A DNA stretch of 64,000 bases, taken from positions 375,947,018 through 376,011,017 of the forward strand of contig NC_081407.1 of assembly GCF_030272615.1 (NCBI RefSeq). The letters run 5' to 3'. Below, in pieces: positions 44,504-57,372 of this stretch. The translations under genes were made by a program, and so were the position numbers. The number at the start of each line of letters is the position of its first letter. Position 1 is the stretch's first letter. This DNA is from Cryptomeria japonica. Lineage: Eukaryota; Streptophyta; Pinopsida; Cupressales; Cupressaceae. A model generated the notes under the pieces. The model searched no databases and had not been told where the DNA came from. It worked only from the letters and a program-made list of their open reading frames with translations.

Positions 44504-46669
44504 TCTTATATTTTTCAAATATAAGATGCTTTTTTTTGTATTAATAAAATAATATAACATAATATTTTAACATTTATAAAGTATTTGCAATTTTAAAATA
44601 AAAAATTTAATGTAAAATAAATAAATCACTAAAATTGTTTATATATAAAATACGACGTGTGTCAACTTAAATCACATGGATTGCATATTTGTAGTAGGTT
44701 GTTTCTCCTATTTCCAATCCAAGGACTCCTAGAGTTCTTACAGCGCCTTAAAACTCTAGTAACTAAAATTAAAAATAAATTTCAAAGAGAAAAATTAATA
44801 TATTATTCTATGGAAAAAAATAATTGAATTACACAAAAAATTAAATATAATTTATAGATATTAAATTTAAGTTATATAGATTTTTTTTGTTACTATGGTT
44901 AGGGTTATGGTTAAGCTTAAGATTATAGTTAGGGTTAGGGTTAGGGTTCTAGTCATGGTTTGCATCATTTTTAGGGTTACATCAATGGTTAGGGTTAAGC
45001 TTAGGGTTGAGATTGTGGTTACACTTAGGATTTATGATTATGGTTAGGATTATTTGTAAGGTTGAGGTTTATATCATAGGGTTAGACTTAGCATTAAGGG
45101 TTAGGGTTAGGTTTATAGTTATGGTTTGCATCACTTTTAAAGTTAGGTTAATGGTTAGGGTTAAGATTGTGGTTATGCTTTGGATTTAGGGTTATGGTTA
45201 GATTGTATATTTGTAGTAGGTTGTTTCTCCTATTTCCAATCCAAGGACTTTGAGAGTTCTTACAAAAATTTCAACTCTAATAACTAAAATTAAAAATTAA
45301 TTTCAAAGACCAAAAATAATATATTATTCCGTGGTAAAAAATAATTGAATTACACAAAAAAATTAAATGTAATTTATAGATATTAAATTTAAGTTCTATA
45401 GATTTTTTTTTAAACAATTAGATTTTCATAAAATAGAATACTTTTATGATTTACTTTTATAATTTAAAAGCTGCTATTTGAAGAGTTTTGTTATAACTCT
45501 TATATTTTGTTATTAAAAAATATTTTAATTTTCTTGAAAATTTAGATTGTTACTTTTAATGTTTTATTTAGTTTGTAAATAATTTTGAACTTTAGAATAA
45601 ATTATTACTTTTTATTGTTGTGAAAACACTTTTAAAATTAAATTGTTATTTTTGTACTAATTTTTTTTGTTGAATATTTTTAAGAAAAAATATTTTTGTT
45701 TTGGAAGGATAATCTTTATCCATGACATTCTTATATTTTTCAAATATAAGATACTTTTTTGTGTGTTGATAAAATAATATAACATACTTTTTTAACATTA
45801 ATAAAGTATTTGCAATTTTAAAATAAAAAAATTATATCACAATGTTAGATTTATGGTTAGCATCATGGTTAGGGTTATGGTTAAGTTTAAGATTATGGTA
45901 AGGGTTAGGGTTATAGTTATTGTTTGCATCTTTTTTAGGGTTAAGGTTAGGGTTAAGATTGTGATTACGCTCAGGATTTATGGTTATGGTTAGGATTAAG
46001 TGTAGGGTTAAGGTTTATATCATAGGGTTATACTTAGGGTTAAGGGTTAGGGTTAGGGTTATAGTTATGGTTTGCAGCATTTTTAGAGTTAGGTTAAAGG
46101 TTAGGTTTTGAATTTTCATCATGGTTAGGGTTAAGATTGTGGTTATGCTTTGGATTTAGGGTTATGGTTAGATTGTATATTTGTAGTAGGTTGTTTCTCC
46201 TATTTCCAATCCAAGGACTTCTAGAGTTCTTACAAAGCTTTCAACTCTAGTAACTAAAATTAAAAATAAATTTCAAAGAGCCAAAATAATATATTATTAT
46301 ATGGAAAATAATAATTGAATTACACAAAATAAATTAAATATAATTTATAGATATTAAATTTAAGTTCTATAGATTTTTTTGTTATCATGGTTAGGGTTAT
46401 GGTTAAGTTTAAGATTGTGGTTAGGGTTAGGATTAAGATTGTGGTTAAGGTTAGCATATCAAATTAGGTTTAGGGTTAGTTAAGGTTTAATTTGGTATAG
46501 TGTTAATTTTAGGATACAATAGGGTTTATTTTGGTTTTATGTTTAAATATTTTTAGGGTTGGGCCTCGACTTGGTTGAGGTCTAGAGTTCAATTTGGTTT
46601 GGTTTTTTGGTTAGGGTTACAATTAAATTATTTTTAGGATTACAATTAAGTTTCATATTTGCTTTCAAG
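44504..46669 (+). repeat. Telomere-like higher-order satellite, left arm
   Basis: Runs of degenerate GGTTAGGG/GGTTATGG/GGTTAAG units (44890-45200, 45850-46170, 46385-46670) alternate with an AT-rich ~205-bp unit present three times (about 44680-44888, 45201-45413, 46171-46379). That unit starts GTATATTTGTAGTAGGTTG. A second AT-rich unit (ATAAAGTATTTGCAATTTTA) occurs near 44504-44610 and 45728-45830. The last two 205-bp copies are about 970 bases apart, with the same preceding text. The unit resembles TTAGGG more than the usual plant TTTAGGG, but it is strongly degenerate. Confidence 0.8.
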
Positions 46670-46775
46670 TTTAGTTTAGTGTTGATTGAATATTCATTAT
46701 TTTCACGGGAGGAAGATGGTGTCGTGCATGAGGGAGAATGTAGGATGTCGAGCTAGGGGACCGATGCCCTAGCTC

Positions 46776-48439
46776 ATGGGTGGCCATTGCCTACTGGTGC
46801 GTCGGGGGGAGGACAGTAGAAGTATGTGTAGGGAGGGGGGTTGTGATACGCGCGGGTCAGGTTCAAGATTCTCTATGGGCCCATGGTCTACTAGTGGGGT
46901 AGGGGGTTACAGTTGGCTCTACCTTTCGGTGGTACTTGGGAGGGGTGGGAACTTGGTTGCTGTGTGTTCTTGCTTGTCCCCTTTGGGGTGTGGGTTTTTT
47001 ATTTTTGTGAGGTCCAATGTTGATTATTGGTGGAGGGGCCTCGAAGGAACCTCCCGCTATGGATTTTCATGTTATGGGGGTTCAAAATCCCCATCCCAAA
47101 GTATGAAGACTTTTAATAATAATTTTTTGTTCCTCGAATTCGAGGTCTAGTAGTGCTGGTGGCTACCGGATTATGAAGATTAATGGTTGTCTGGAGAGAT
47201 GCAATGAGAGGCTAAGGTTGGTTATTCCTCTGGAGATGATAGTTGAAGATGTTGAATACTTTTCAAAACACTCACTATATTGCAAGTTTTTGGGGATGAG
47301 GGTTTCTTTGCAGTTTTTGGAAAACTGAGCGCAGAGGACTTGGGCACCAAAAGGGGAAATGAAGATTATATGCTACTGGAAAACAACTACTTCATGGTTA
47401 CTTTCACTGCATGGAGGATCCCAATAGGGTTTTTGAAGGAGACCCATATTTTTACAACCAGGTGGGGTTGTTCATCAAACCTTGGCATGCAAGGTTTAAC
47501 CCTTCAGAAGAGCTCTCGAATAGGGTTCCAGTGTGGGTTCATTTATCGTGTTTTCCAGCGGAATGTTGACGAGAGGATGTGTTACGGATGCTTGCCTCAC
47601 TCCTTGGGAAGCCAGTGGGATCTTCAACACAAACCCTAGGGAGAAAGATAATGGCTTCTTCTCGTATCTATGTTGAAATTGATCTTAGTAAACCTTTGCT
47701 AGATGCTATAGATATGTGTGCAGGCTCTTATTCTTGGGTTTTACAGTTGGATTATGAGAATTTACCATTTTGGTGCCATCTATGTCATGAGTATGGTCAT
47801 TTATAGTGCAAGTGCCCTAGATATAAATTAGTGCTGTGCCAACCTCAGCAGCTGACCCATAACCTAGATGGGGCTGATAAAGGAAAAGTTGCTATGTTGG
47901 ATGAGGTAGTGGGTGTTGATGATTTTGTCTCAGTTAAGACAAAGAATAGGAATTGAGGAAAAAGAGGTCCTTGCAGGAGAGATGGGAGGAGGATACCTTT
48001 AACAAATTTGAAGCCTTAGATGACCTTAGCCAACAAGAAATGAATTTGGGGTTAATCCCTTTGGATCAAGGTGCATTAGGGGTGGTTCAAGAAAGCATGA
48101 TTAGGGACTGTACCCAGGATCTACAAGTGGTTGGAAGCCTACAAATGGAGATGAATCAGCTAGTAGTGGTCCAGTTGGGACCCATTTCTAGTACGAAAGT
48201 AAAATTGGCTAGAGGGTAGGGTTCTCTGCCAACTCAGAAATTGGAACCTGCTGGGTCAAAAGTAATAAGACCTCCATACACCTGGGTATTCATCAAAAAG
48301 ATATTAAGAAAGGTACATCGGAGAAGAATTTGAAGGTTGGCAGAAAGAAGGATTTGGATAAGATCAAATTGATGGGGGAGAATCTGGCTGACTCAGGGTC
48401 AATAAAGACTCTAGATTCTCACTTTTCCAATCATCCGAA
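46776..48439 (+). pseudogene. LINE-C ORF1 (DUF4283-like plus zinc knuckle)
   Basis: Pieces in alternating frames fit a plant LINE ORF1. The DUF4283-like core spans about 47270-47640, with NYFMVTFTAW and a GFFAVFGKL-type start in shifted frames. A stretch ending LRMLASLLGKPVGSSTQ (47579) follows. The zinc knuckle is FWCHLCHEYGHL(stop)CKCP near 47770-47815. A polar C-terminal region with KRSLQERWEEDTFNKFEAL runs to about 48220. The true start is uncertain: an ATG at 46715 or at 46776 could serve. At least three frameshifts and several stops are present. Confidence 0.65.
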
Positions 48440-51400
48440 ATGATTGGGCTATCATGGAATGTGAGGGGCTTGAATAGTGGCTGTAGAAAAAAAGTTGTTT
48501 GGGAATTGATTAGGAGTCATTCATCTAATGTGTTGTTGTTGCAAGAATCTAAACTTTCTATGGAAAGTATGATGGGTGTGCTCCCAAAGCTTTGGGAGCG
48601 ATGCGAGTGTCAGTGTATTGGGGCAGCTAGTTCCTCTAGAGGGGTGGCTTGGCTTTGGAACCCCTTGAGGATTCATCCTATTTGGTGGGTTGCTTCCAGA
48701 TCTTCTTTGTCTGAGGTTGCCTCTAGTCTTGAGACTGGGGAATATATCTTATTTACTAACATTTATGCCCCCACTGATCTTCAGGGTAAGTAGAATTTAT
48801 GGTCTGACATATCTTTTATTTGAGGGCTATTCCATTTTCATCCCTAGATTATGGCAGGAGATGTCAATGCCATTTTAGAGTTGTGTGAGAAGAAGGGTGG
48901 TGTTATGCATTTGGAACCTTCTTCTTTCCTTCTCTCGAATAGTATATCTTCATTGCATCTTGTTGACATTAAGCCTAGTAATGCTCTGTTCACTTGGAAC
49001 AATAGGAGGGTAGGGGAGTATTGGATTGTGGAGAGGTTGGACTGCTTTCTGGTTTCTAGTTTTTGGGTTGGTGGGGGGTGGTCCACATGTTCAGAGATTC
49101 TTGACTAGAGAGGGTTGGATCACTGGCCCATAAAGTTGGTGTCTTCTTCTACTCAGGTCGCTCGCACTCCTTCTTTCAAATTCCAACTTATGTGGTTGTA
49201 GGATCATGTTGTGGGGTGGTGGAGGAAAGCGAGGTCAGCCTTTAGCACTGTTATGTACACTTTTTCCAAGCAGCTGCAATTTGTTAAGGTTCAGCTTAAA
49301 CGGTGGAACCACCAGTGTTTCGAGAATATTTTTCATGCTAAGAAAGTTGCTCAAATAGTGTTGAATGACATTACCAAGGAAATAAGAGAGCATGGCTTGT
49401 CTGAAGCCTTTCTTAGGAAGGAAGACAGGGCTGTCAAGGATTTAGAGGAATGGGAGCTTAGGGACTATTGGAAACAGAGAGCTTGTATTGATTGTCTTCA
49501 AGTGGGGGATAAGAATACTGCATTCTTATTCAATTCAGTGAAAGCAAGAAGACATGGCAATTCTATTCCTATTCTAGTCAGTGATAGAGGTGAACAGTGT
49601 TTATCCTTGCAAGAGATCTCTAGGGAGGCTTTACAATATTTTTGGTCCCTCTTTAGGGAGGATACTTAGGGCGAATCAGAAGAGGAGAATCAAGTTTGTG
49701 CTTGTATTCCTTCTCTAGTTACTATGGAGATGAATGAGAAACTTATGGCTCCTATTTTGTTGGAAGAACTTGAGAGGATTATTTTTCTCATGAGGAAAGG
49801 AAAAGCCCTTGGTCTGGATGGGTTCCCAGCTGAGTTCTTTCAAGATTTTTAGGATATTATCAAATTGGACTTATTGGAGGTGGTCCAAGAGTCTCAAATG
49901 AATAAGCAGATGCTTCATGCTTTGAATGTGACTTTCATTGCACTAATCCCTGAGTGTGATGGGATTGACCGGCTAGGCCAGTTCCACCCTATCTCTCTTT
50001 GTAATGTGGTTTATAAGATCATTTCTAAGTTGATAGTGGAGAGGTTAAAGAACCCTCTTGGGGATGTCATCTCAGAGGAGTAGAGTGGGTTTGTGGAAGG
50101 TCTCCAAATCCTGTATGGTGTGGTCATTGCTACTGAGGTCATTCATTCTATGGCAGCTTCCAAGGAAAAAGCTATGTTTATTAAGCTAGATATGTCTAAG
50201 GCTTATTATAGAATTCATTGGTCCTTTCTCCAAAAGATCCTTAGGGCCTTTGGCTTTTCTAATGAATGGATTTAATGAGTAATGAGGTGTTACTTCTACC
50301 TCGTTCTTTGTGTTGATCAATGGAGATCATACAGAGTTGTTTGGTGCTTCTAGGGGTCTTTGCTAGGGGGACCCCCTCTCCCCCTACTTATTCATTCTTT
50401 TAGCTGAGGGTCTGGGGAGGTTGATTAAGCATAATATGGGTCTAGGTATTATTCAAGGCTAGAATTGGGGAAATGGCCTGCATCCTCAACCCCATTTGCA
50501 GTTTATTGATGACACAACCCTGATGGGACTAGCTAGGATTAGAGAAGCTTCAAATATGCACAAAGTTTTGGATGTTTATCATGTCACTTCAGGCCAGTTG
50601 ATCAATAAGGATAAATCTTCCATTCTCTTCTTCAACACACCTAGAAATATCCAGAGGAGGACTGCTCATATCCTGAGATTCCAAGTTGGTTCTCTTCCCT
50701 CACTTACCTAGTTATTCCTATCTCTACTGGTAACCCTCCCAGGGATTCGTGGCAAGATATCCTGGACAAATTTTGCATGAAGGATGAACATTGCACACAT
50801 AAATGGTTATCCTTTGCTGGGATGGTTCAACTGATCTAGTTAGTGGTTCAGGGTCTTCCGATTTATTGGTGTATGCTCCAAGTGGCCCTTAAGTGGTTCT
50901 TGAAGGGATTGGATTCTCTAGCAAGGCAATATGTCCTCCTACAAATGGTGTCTTGTTAATTGGGACTTGGTGTCTAGGCCGAAGAAGTCAGGTGGGCTCA
51001 GCTTAAGGCAGCCTGTTTTATTTGGGGTGGCTTTGGTGGCTAAATTGTACTAGACGTGGTGAGTTGAATAGGATGGAGGCTAGGCTAGTATTTTGGCTTG
51101 AAAATACATGCAGAGGATGTCGAAGGAGGAAATCCCAAGATATATGCTTGAGGGAAAAGGCTCTTCGATTTGGAGTACTCTCAAGAAAGGGGCTTCTCTT
51201 ATAAAGGAAGGAATTTTTTTGGATATGTAAGCGTGGGGAAGAGGTGCTTTTCTGGTTCGACTCTTGGGATGGTTATCCCCCCATCCTTGATCTGTTTCCC
51301 AACCTTGGCAATCTTTTCCAGAGGTTCTTGGAGGTAGGGTGGTCTAGGGTGAGCAACTTTAAGTCTATTTATAGGTGTGGCCAGTTGGAGTTGGAGCGGT

Positions 51401-52670
51401 AGAGGGCTCCTAATGAATGGTCGATTGCTGGTATGGATGAAGAGTGTGCTGAGTTGTATGGCATTTTGGCAAGTAGACATTGTAGCTCCCGTAAGGGTAG
51501 GGATAGACTTGCTTGGTTGCCGAATACTAAGGGCATTTTCACTATGGCTAGTGGCTACCAGGAGTTGTTGTCCCAAATATTGGAGGGGAGGAAGGTGCTT
51601 TGGTGGAAACATGTGGAATAATTTTTCTAGGCCAAAGTGTAACTGTTTCTCTTGGAATTTGGGCTTGAATAGATGTCTAACTTGGGAAAACATTCGTAAG
51701 CGGGGATTCCTTGGGCCTTCCATCTATGTTTTGTGTGGTAATGGGGAGGAGGATTCCTCACACCTATTCTTCAAATGCCTTTTCTCGCTACTAAATTGGC
51801 ATTACTAGTGGGGGGTGTCGAAGCACCCTTGTGTTCATGCAGATTATTTGGTGGAGTTTTGAAGCAGTTTAGGCAAGTCTGCTATCTTGTCCTCTTTTCT
51901 CCAGACTGTCTGACATATTGGGCCCATTTTCATACTATGACAGATCTAGCTAGATAGGAATAGGAGGATCTTTAGGGAGGTCAGATTATTAGTTCAGCAA
52001 GTGTGGAATAGAATCATTGGTATGATTCAGGAGATGGTGGAAGCTAACTGTGCGGTGAATTTTCCTCTGGATAGAGGAGAGGCTGATATTGTGAGTAGGT
52101 TAGGGTTGCAGGAGATTTCACCCGCCTCGGCGTGTGTTAGGAGAGGTAGGCATTCTATGAAGAAGTTTCAAAGGATGGGAAGGTGGATGCCTCCTCAGGA
52201 TGAGTCCATCAAGATTAACATCAATGGCTCCTATAGGGGTAATCTGGGCCCTGCTGGGATTGGCAGTGTTGGTAGGGATAGTAGGAGGGAGGAGGTTTTC
52301 TTCTTCTCGGTGCATAAAGGGCGGCAATCTAATAACTTAATGGAGGGATTAGAAATCTTCTATTCCCTTGAGCGGGCCTTGGAGTTGGAGTGGCGAAAGG
52401 TTATCTGTGAATCAGATTCACAAATTATTGTTAACTTGTTGATTGAGTAGAAGGTGAGTGGGGTTCATTGGCAATGGGAAGGGATCATTCACCAGATTCT
52501 TGTAATTAGTTCTATGATGGAGAAGGTGTCTTCATCCACATTCCTCATGAATGTAATAGAGCAGTTGTTTGTTTGGCTAATTGGGCCTCAGAACATGATG
52601 ATGATTGGAAAGTTGAAGGTTGGGAGCAACTCTCCTCGGATTACTGTCAAGACAGGTCCATAAGATATTT
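48440..52670 (+). pseudogene. LINE-C ORF2 (endonuclease, RT, zf-RVT, RNase H)
   Basis: The start is ATG at 48440, MIGLSWNVRGLNSGCRKK. The endonuclease continues with SSNVLLLQESKLS, LFTNIYAPTDLQGK and AGDVNAILEL (48851). RT follows with RKGKALGLDGFPAEFF (49800), LIPECDGIDRLGQFHPISLC, KLIVERLK, FIKLDMSKAYYRIHW (50180), GDPLSPYLFI-type text (50370) and the catalytic QFIDDTTLMG (50500), whose two aspartates are intact. zf-RVT lies at 51650-51790 (LCGNGEEDSSHLFFKC). RNase H is at 52190-52640 (ESIKININGSYRGNLGPAGI ... VICESDSQIIV). Many stops and several frameshifts make it inactive despite the intact RT aspartates. Confidence 0.85.
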
Positions 52671-52872
52671 GTTGAGGATATAGATAGTTATGAATCAGGT
52701 CGATCTTAGGTTGGGCTTTTGGTTACTCCATGGGGCCTTGAGACTCTAGCTCTCTCTTGGGTTGGGCTTGTGGTTCCCTCTTGGGGCTTCAAGACTTTGG
52801 CTCTCTTTTGTAATTCTTGATTTTGTTCTTCAATAAAGTTTTTACCCCTTCATTCAAAACAAACAAAAAAAC

Positions 52873-54620
52873 TTTAGTTTAGCATTAGGGTCAAGGTTGA
52901 ATTTAGTTTGGGGTTAGGTTTAAATTTGGTTTCATGTTCAATTAGGTTTAGGGTTAGTGTTTAATATTATTTCGGGCTAGGGTTCAATTTGGTTGAATGT
53001 TGTGGTTAGGGTTCATACATTTAGAGACAAATTTGGTTTAATATGAACAATTAAGTTGATTTTTAAGGTTTAATTAGTTTAACGTTCAATAAAATGTAGG
53101 ATTAGGGATCATATTAGTTTAACTTTCACTTAGCTTTAAGGTTAAGGTTTGATATGATTTAATCTAGGTTGGGTTAGGTTTTAATCTGGTTTCAATGGTT
53201 TAATGTTTAATTAGGTTAAGGTCTATAGTTCAATTTTGTTTGGTTTTTTTGTTAGGGTTATAGTTAAGTTTCAAATTTTCTTTCATCTTTAGTTTAGTGT
53301 TAGGTTTAAATTTTGTTTTATGTTCAATTAGGTTTAGGGTTATTGTTTTGAGCTAGGGTTGAATTCTATTGAATGATATGGTTAGGGTTCAAACATTTAG
53401 GGTAAAATTTGGTTTAATATTTAATTAACTTGATTTTTAAGGTTTAATTTTCAAGGTGATAAAAAGGATTTGTTTGAATCATTTTCTTTAAATATATTAT
53501 AAATTTGTGTTCCTTATTATGGTTAGTGTTTAATTTGGTTTAACATTCAATTGGGATTAGTTTAATGGTTAAATGGTTTAGTGTTAGGATTAGTGTGTAG
53601 TGCTAGAACTTAAGTTGGTTTAGTGTTAAGGTTAGGGTATAATTTGGTTTTAGGGTTTAATTTGGGTTAGTGTTAAATTAAGTTTATATTATTAGAGTTT
53701 AACTTATTTTAATGTTCAATTAGTTTGAGGTTTAGGGTTCAATTTCATTTAGTGTCATGGTTAGCATTCAATCTGATTTAGGGTTTTGTTTCTATGTGGT
53801 ATAGGGATAGTGTTGAATTTGCTATAGTATTCAATTAGTTTTATGGTTGGGGTTTAGTTTGATTTAGTTTTATAGTTAGAGTGTAATTTATTTTATGATT
53901 TTGATTTAATTTAATACATGGTTAGTGTTTTATTTGGTATAGGGTTAAATTTAGCATAGGGCTCAATTTAGTTTAGTGTTAGTGTTAGGGTTCAATTGTG
54001 TTTAGGATTGGGTTAATTTTTTATGCTTATGGTATAATTTGGCTAAGATTATTGCTTCAATCTAGTACAAGGTTAGGGTTTATTTTCATATATGACTCAA
54101 TTTATTTTAGTGCATTAGGTCTATCATTATGGTTCAATGTTAGATTTCAACTTGGTTTAGTGTTAGGGTTAGGGTTCAATCTATTTTAATATTTTAGATT
54201 TTGATTTAGTTAATTCTTAATGTTAGGGAATAATTTTGTTTGGTATTTCGTTGAATGTTTAATTAAATTTAGGGTTAAAGTGTTCAATTTGGTTTAGTGT
54301 TACATGATTGACATTTAATTTCATTAAAGATAAGACATCTACAATCAATCAAGGTCTGGATATGTTACTTAGGTTTTATAAAGATTCAAATAGGAATATA
54401 GTTTAATTAGCTAGAATTAGAATGCAATTAGGTTTAGAGTTTATGAAGGGTTAAACTTGAATTTAGGCTATGATAATGGTTGTGGTTTGGCTTTAATTTA
54501 TGCTTATGTTTGGAGGGTTAGAGTGAAGAGTTCAATAAAGGTTAGGCTTAGGATTTATGTTTACTTCTAGTATTACAATTAAATCTCATTTAAGGTTAAC
54601 ATTTAGATGGAATTAAGATT
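52873..54620 (+). repeat. Telomere-like higher-order satellite, right arm
   Basis: Degenerate units of the type GGGTTCAATTTGGTTTAGTG and GGTTAGGG. The stretch 53195-53300 (AGGTCTATAGTTCAATT ... CTTTAGTTTAGTG) is a diverged copy of 46580-46690 on the other side of LINE-C. This shows that both arms belong to one array with a longer repeat order. No coding potential beyond chance frames. Confidence 0.75.
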
Positions 54621-55574
54621 AGTGTTCATGTTCTCTTTATTTGAGGACTAATTCTATTTACCTAAATATTATTCATCTTAAGTTACAATTAAAATATTAA
54701 AATTGGAAGTGTTTTCCTGATTTTTAGGTTTTGTCTCATTTGAGTTTAAATTTTGAAACACTTGGAGATTGAATCTTGAAAAAGTCTGTAATATATTTGA
54801 GGACGACCATACTATGCATCTATACGACCCATAATTTTTGACACAATTAAAATTATTTTCTCAAACCATTTTGGGAAATAGTTTGTAACACATTGAAAAT
54901 TGAAGAGAATATTTTTTTGTATTTTTTTTTCAAATTTATATTTTTAAAAAAATTTGATGTGTACGGCCCAATAATTTGATGTAAACTTAAATTTTTTTAT
55001 TTTTTCTTAAAATAGAAAATAATTGTGTAGATTGATGACATATAATTTTTTTTTCAAAATTCATTAAAAAAAAATTAGCTAATATTTCACAGGTCCATGT
55101 CCCAGGTCTATCCCGGACATAATCCCAAGACAAGTGGCGGGTTGTGAAATAAAGTAATTTGTAAAGTAACCCTTTAATGTAAAATATTTTTTAATTTTGC
55201 ATACATAATTTTAAACGTGAAGTGTAAATATTGAATTTTATAAACCTTATATGTCCATTTAAAACTATAAAAATATATATGGTATTATTCAATCATCTTT
55301 TTTTCCTTTTATCTTATCATTTTATCATCAATATTTACTTAAATATTTCTTAAATTTGATTTAAAATTTAAATATATCTACAATTCATTATTAGTTAACA
55401 AGTTTTATTTATTTTTGACTAACTTGAATTTATGTTAAGAAACACCTACGCAACAACTTTTTGAACACATACAAATAATATTTTGAAAGGTATTTTCATA
55501 AAGCGCTTCCATTCATTTATCCATAAATGTGATATGGTCTCTCTTAATCAAAACATAGAAAAGGAATTAGGCTT
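54621..55574. other. AT-rich spacer, nothing recognised
   Basis: Low-complexity AT-rich DNA between two stretches of the satellite. I see no gene or RNA. Confidence 0.45.
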
Positions 55575-55870
55575 AGTACAATGATTTTCAATTAGGGTTT
55601 AGTGTTAAGATTTAAGTTGGTTTAGTATTTAGTTAGTTTTATTATTAAGGTTTAATTTATTTTAATATTCAATTAGTTTGAGGTGAAGGGTTCAATTTCA
55701 TTTAGTATTATGGTTAGTATTCAATTTGGTTTAGGGTTTTGTTTCAATGTGGTATAGGGTTAGTGTTGAATTTTTTATAGTATTCAATTTGATTTAGTTT
55801 CCTAGTTAGAACTTAATCTTGTTTATGATATTGATTTAATTTAGTACATGGTTTGACTTTTAAAATAATA
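55575..55870 (+). repeat. Outlying piece of the satellite
   Basis: Contains GGGTTTAGTGTTAAG, TTCAATTTCATTTAGT and GGTATAGGGTTAGTG, closely similar to 53700-53910. It is probably a local duplication of that segment. Confidence 0.65.
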
Positions 55871-57150
55871 TTTCTCTCTATTATTCTAGTTGATTTAAAG
55901 TAATAATCAAATGGTGAATGTAGATGTCAAATTTCAAATAATTAGCAAGTATTCTAATATGTCATGGCAATATTTTCACTAAGACATAATATTTTTTTAT
56001 AATGGACAAACATTTTTTATTAATTTTATATAATTTTTTGAAAAAATATTTCAAATTAGATTTTTATCTCATCAAAATAAAAAATATTTTTACTTAAATA
56101 GATGATTTTTATTTGAATTTAAAATTTGAAATATAAAATTCTGACCTGATACTCTCCAATACTATTAAATACATTTTAATCTAACAATTTTATTGTTTTC
56201 AAAATAGGCTTAAGAAGTAGAATGTGGGGAAGTTCAACAGCAAATTGATTAAAACATATAATCGACCCCTTCTCTCTTATTTGAATAGAGTCCTGGAATT
56301 TCTTCACCCTTATAGCATTCATTCACATTTCCTTTGCCAACGCTCACTTTGCTTGCTCCATGTAATGACTCTTTGTCTTCTCATTTCACATCTCTTCCTG
56401 TTGACCACGCACCTTACAACATAGTTCTCTTTCTTTTGTTTAAATCTCTTGTTCGAAATAATTCCAACCATCCCCATCTGATCTATGTGTATCCTCCATC
56501 TACAGGCAAATCTTTTAGCATTTCAGAAAAACTCCCAAAGCAGATTTTGACAAGATTTGAAAAATATTATTTTATTGTATTTTCTTTCTGATTGCATGCG
56601 CTCAACATTCTATATAATGTTTGGCTATGCATTTTGTATGCACTCTCTTCTGAAGCTCAATAGAGCTGTTAGAGGATATTGGTCTGTGAATGTAATGGTG
56701 ATCAAATCTATGAATAGCAGCTCAGTCAGTCAAATTGATGTAATACTTTATTTTGATGAATATGAATCTTGTGTCTGTTTTCTATATTTTCTGTTCTCTC
56801 TCATTCTCACATCTCTATGCACCTATTCATTTTGCCCATCCTCTGGGTTGAGTGGACTCCTCATATTCCTTCCAATGTCTTTTCTTGTATTCGCCCTTAC
56901 TATTAATCTTTCATTTTCTGGTTTTTCTCCCTCTCCTACCTACATTTCCATTTCAACACAGCAGTCCCATAACGTATCTTCATGATATGAGACTGACTTT
57001 AATGTTGGAATACTTATACCTCCAATGCCTTAAGACGGTATTAATAAGCATTTGAAGTGACAAAATACTACATAACCTGGCAGTGGAACAAAAAAAATCA
57101 AACTAAAAGTAACTCAAAGCACAAACATTTAAAAAACTAAAAGATATAGA
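55871..57150. repeat. Non-coding stretch; first copy of a ~70-bp direct repeat at 56205-56275
   Basis: Sequence around 56205-56275 (AATGTGGGGAAGTTCAA ... AATCGACCCCTTCTCTCT) recurs at 57440-57500 (AATGTGGAGAAGTTTAAG ... AATCGACCCCTTCTTTCT). The ~1.2 kb between contains only short chance frames. This may be a diverged duplication or the ends of an unrecognised element. Confidence 0.45.
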
Positions 57151-57372
57151 TTAAGCCAGATAGCTAGTCCACCTGGATTCTCCGGCATCACAAACTCTGG
57201 TGCTGTTAACCATAGATTGGAAATTGGTGACTGTGAGATAATTAGCCTGGCTGGAAAAAGTCATACAGCTGTTGTTAGGGTCTGGAAAAACAACGTTGGG
57301 TGGCTTCAATCTCCATGCAGTTAAGCAAAACCTCTTTGTTCGAGGACATGCTTTTCGCTTGTCCAATTCCAC
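57151..57372 (-). other. Unrecognised 73-codon open frame
   Basis: An ATG-initiated frame with balanced composition reads KPPNVVFPDPNNSCMTF, then YLTVTNFQSMVNSTRVCDAG. It has the look of a protein fragment rather than AT-rich noise, but I do not recognise it and no flanking exons are evident. It may be a relic exon. Confidence 0.2.

Larger units (their letters stand above)
46680..52872 (+). mobile_element. LINE-C inserted in the satellite
   Basis: A 6.2-kb plus-strand LINE flanked by TTTAGTTTAG at 46670-46679 and 52873-52882, a plausible 10-bp target duplication, although this motif is also common in the satellite. It has a 5' leader, ORF1 with a zinc knuckle, ORF2 with endonuclease/RT/zf-RVT/RNase H, and a 3' UTR with AATAAA (52832) and an A-rich tail. 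Satellite sequence of related text resumes on the far side. All frames contain stops. Confidence 0.85.

Noticed and set aside
44890-46670. True chromosome end (telomere).
   Set aside because: The hexamers are highly degenerate, interrupted by AT-rich units and followed by many kilobases of ordinary repeats on both sides.
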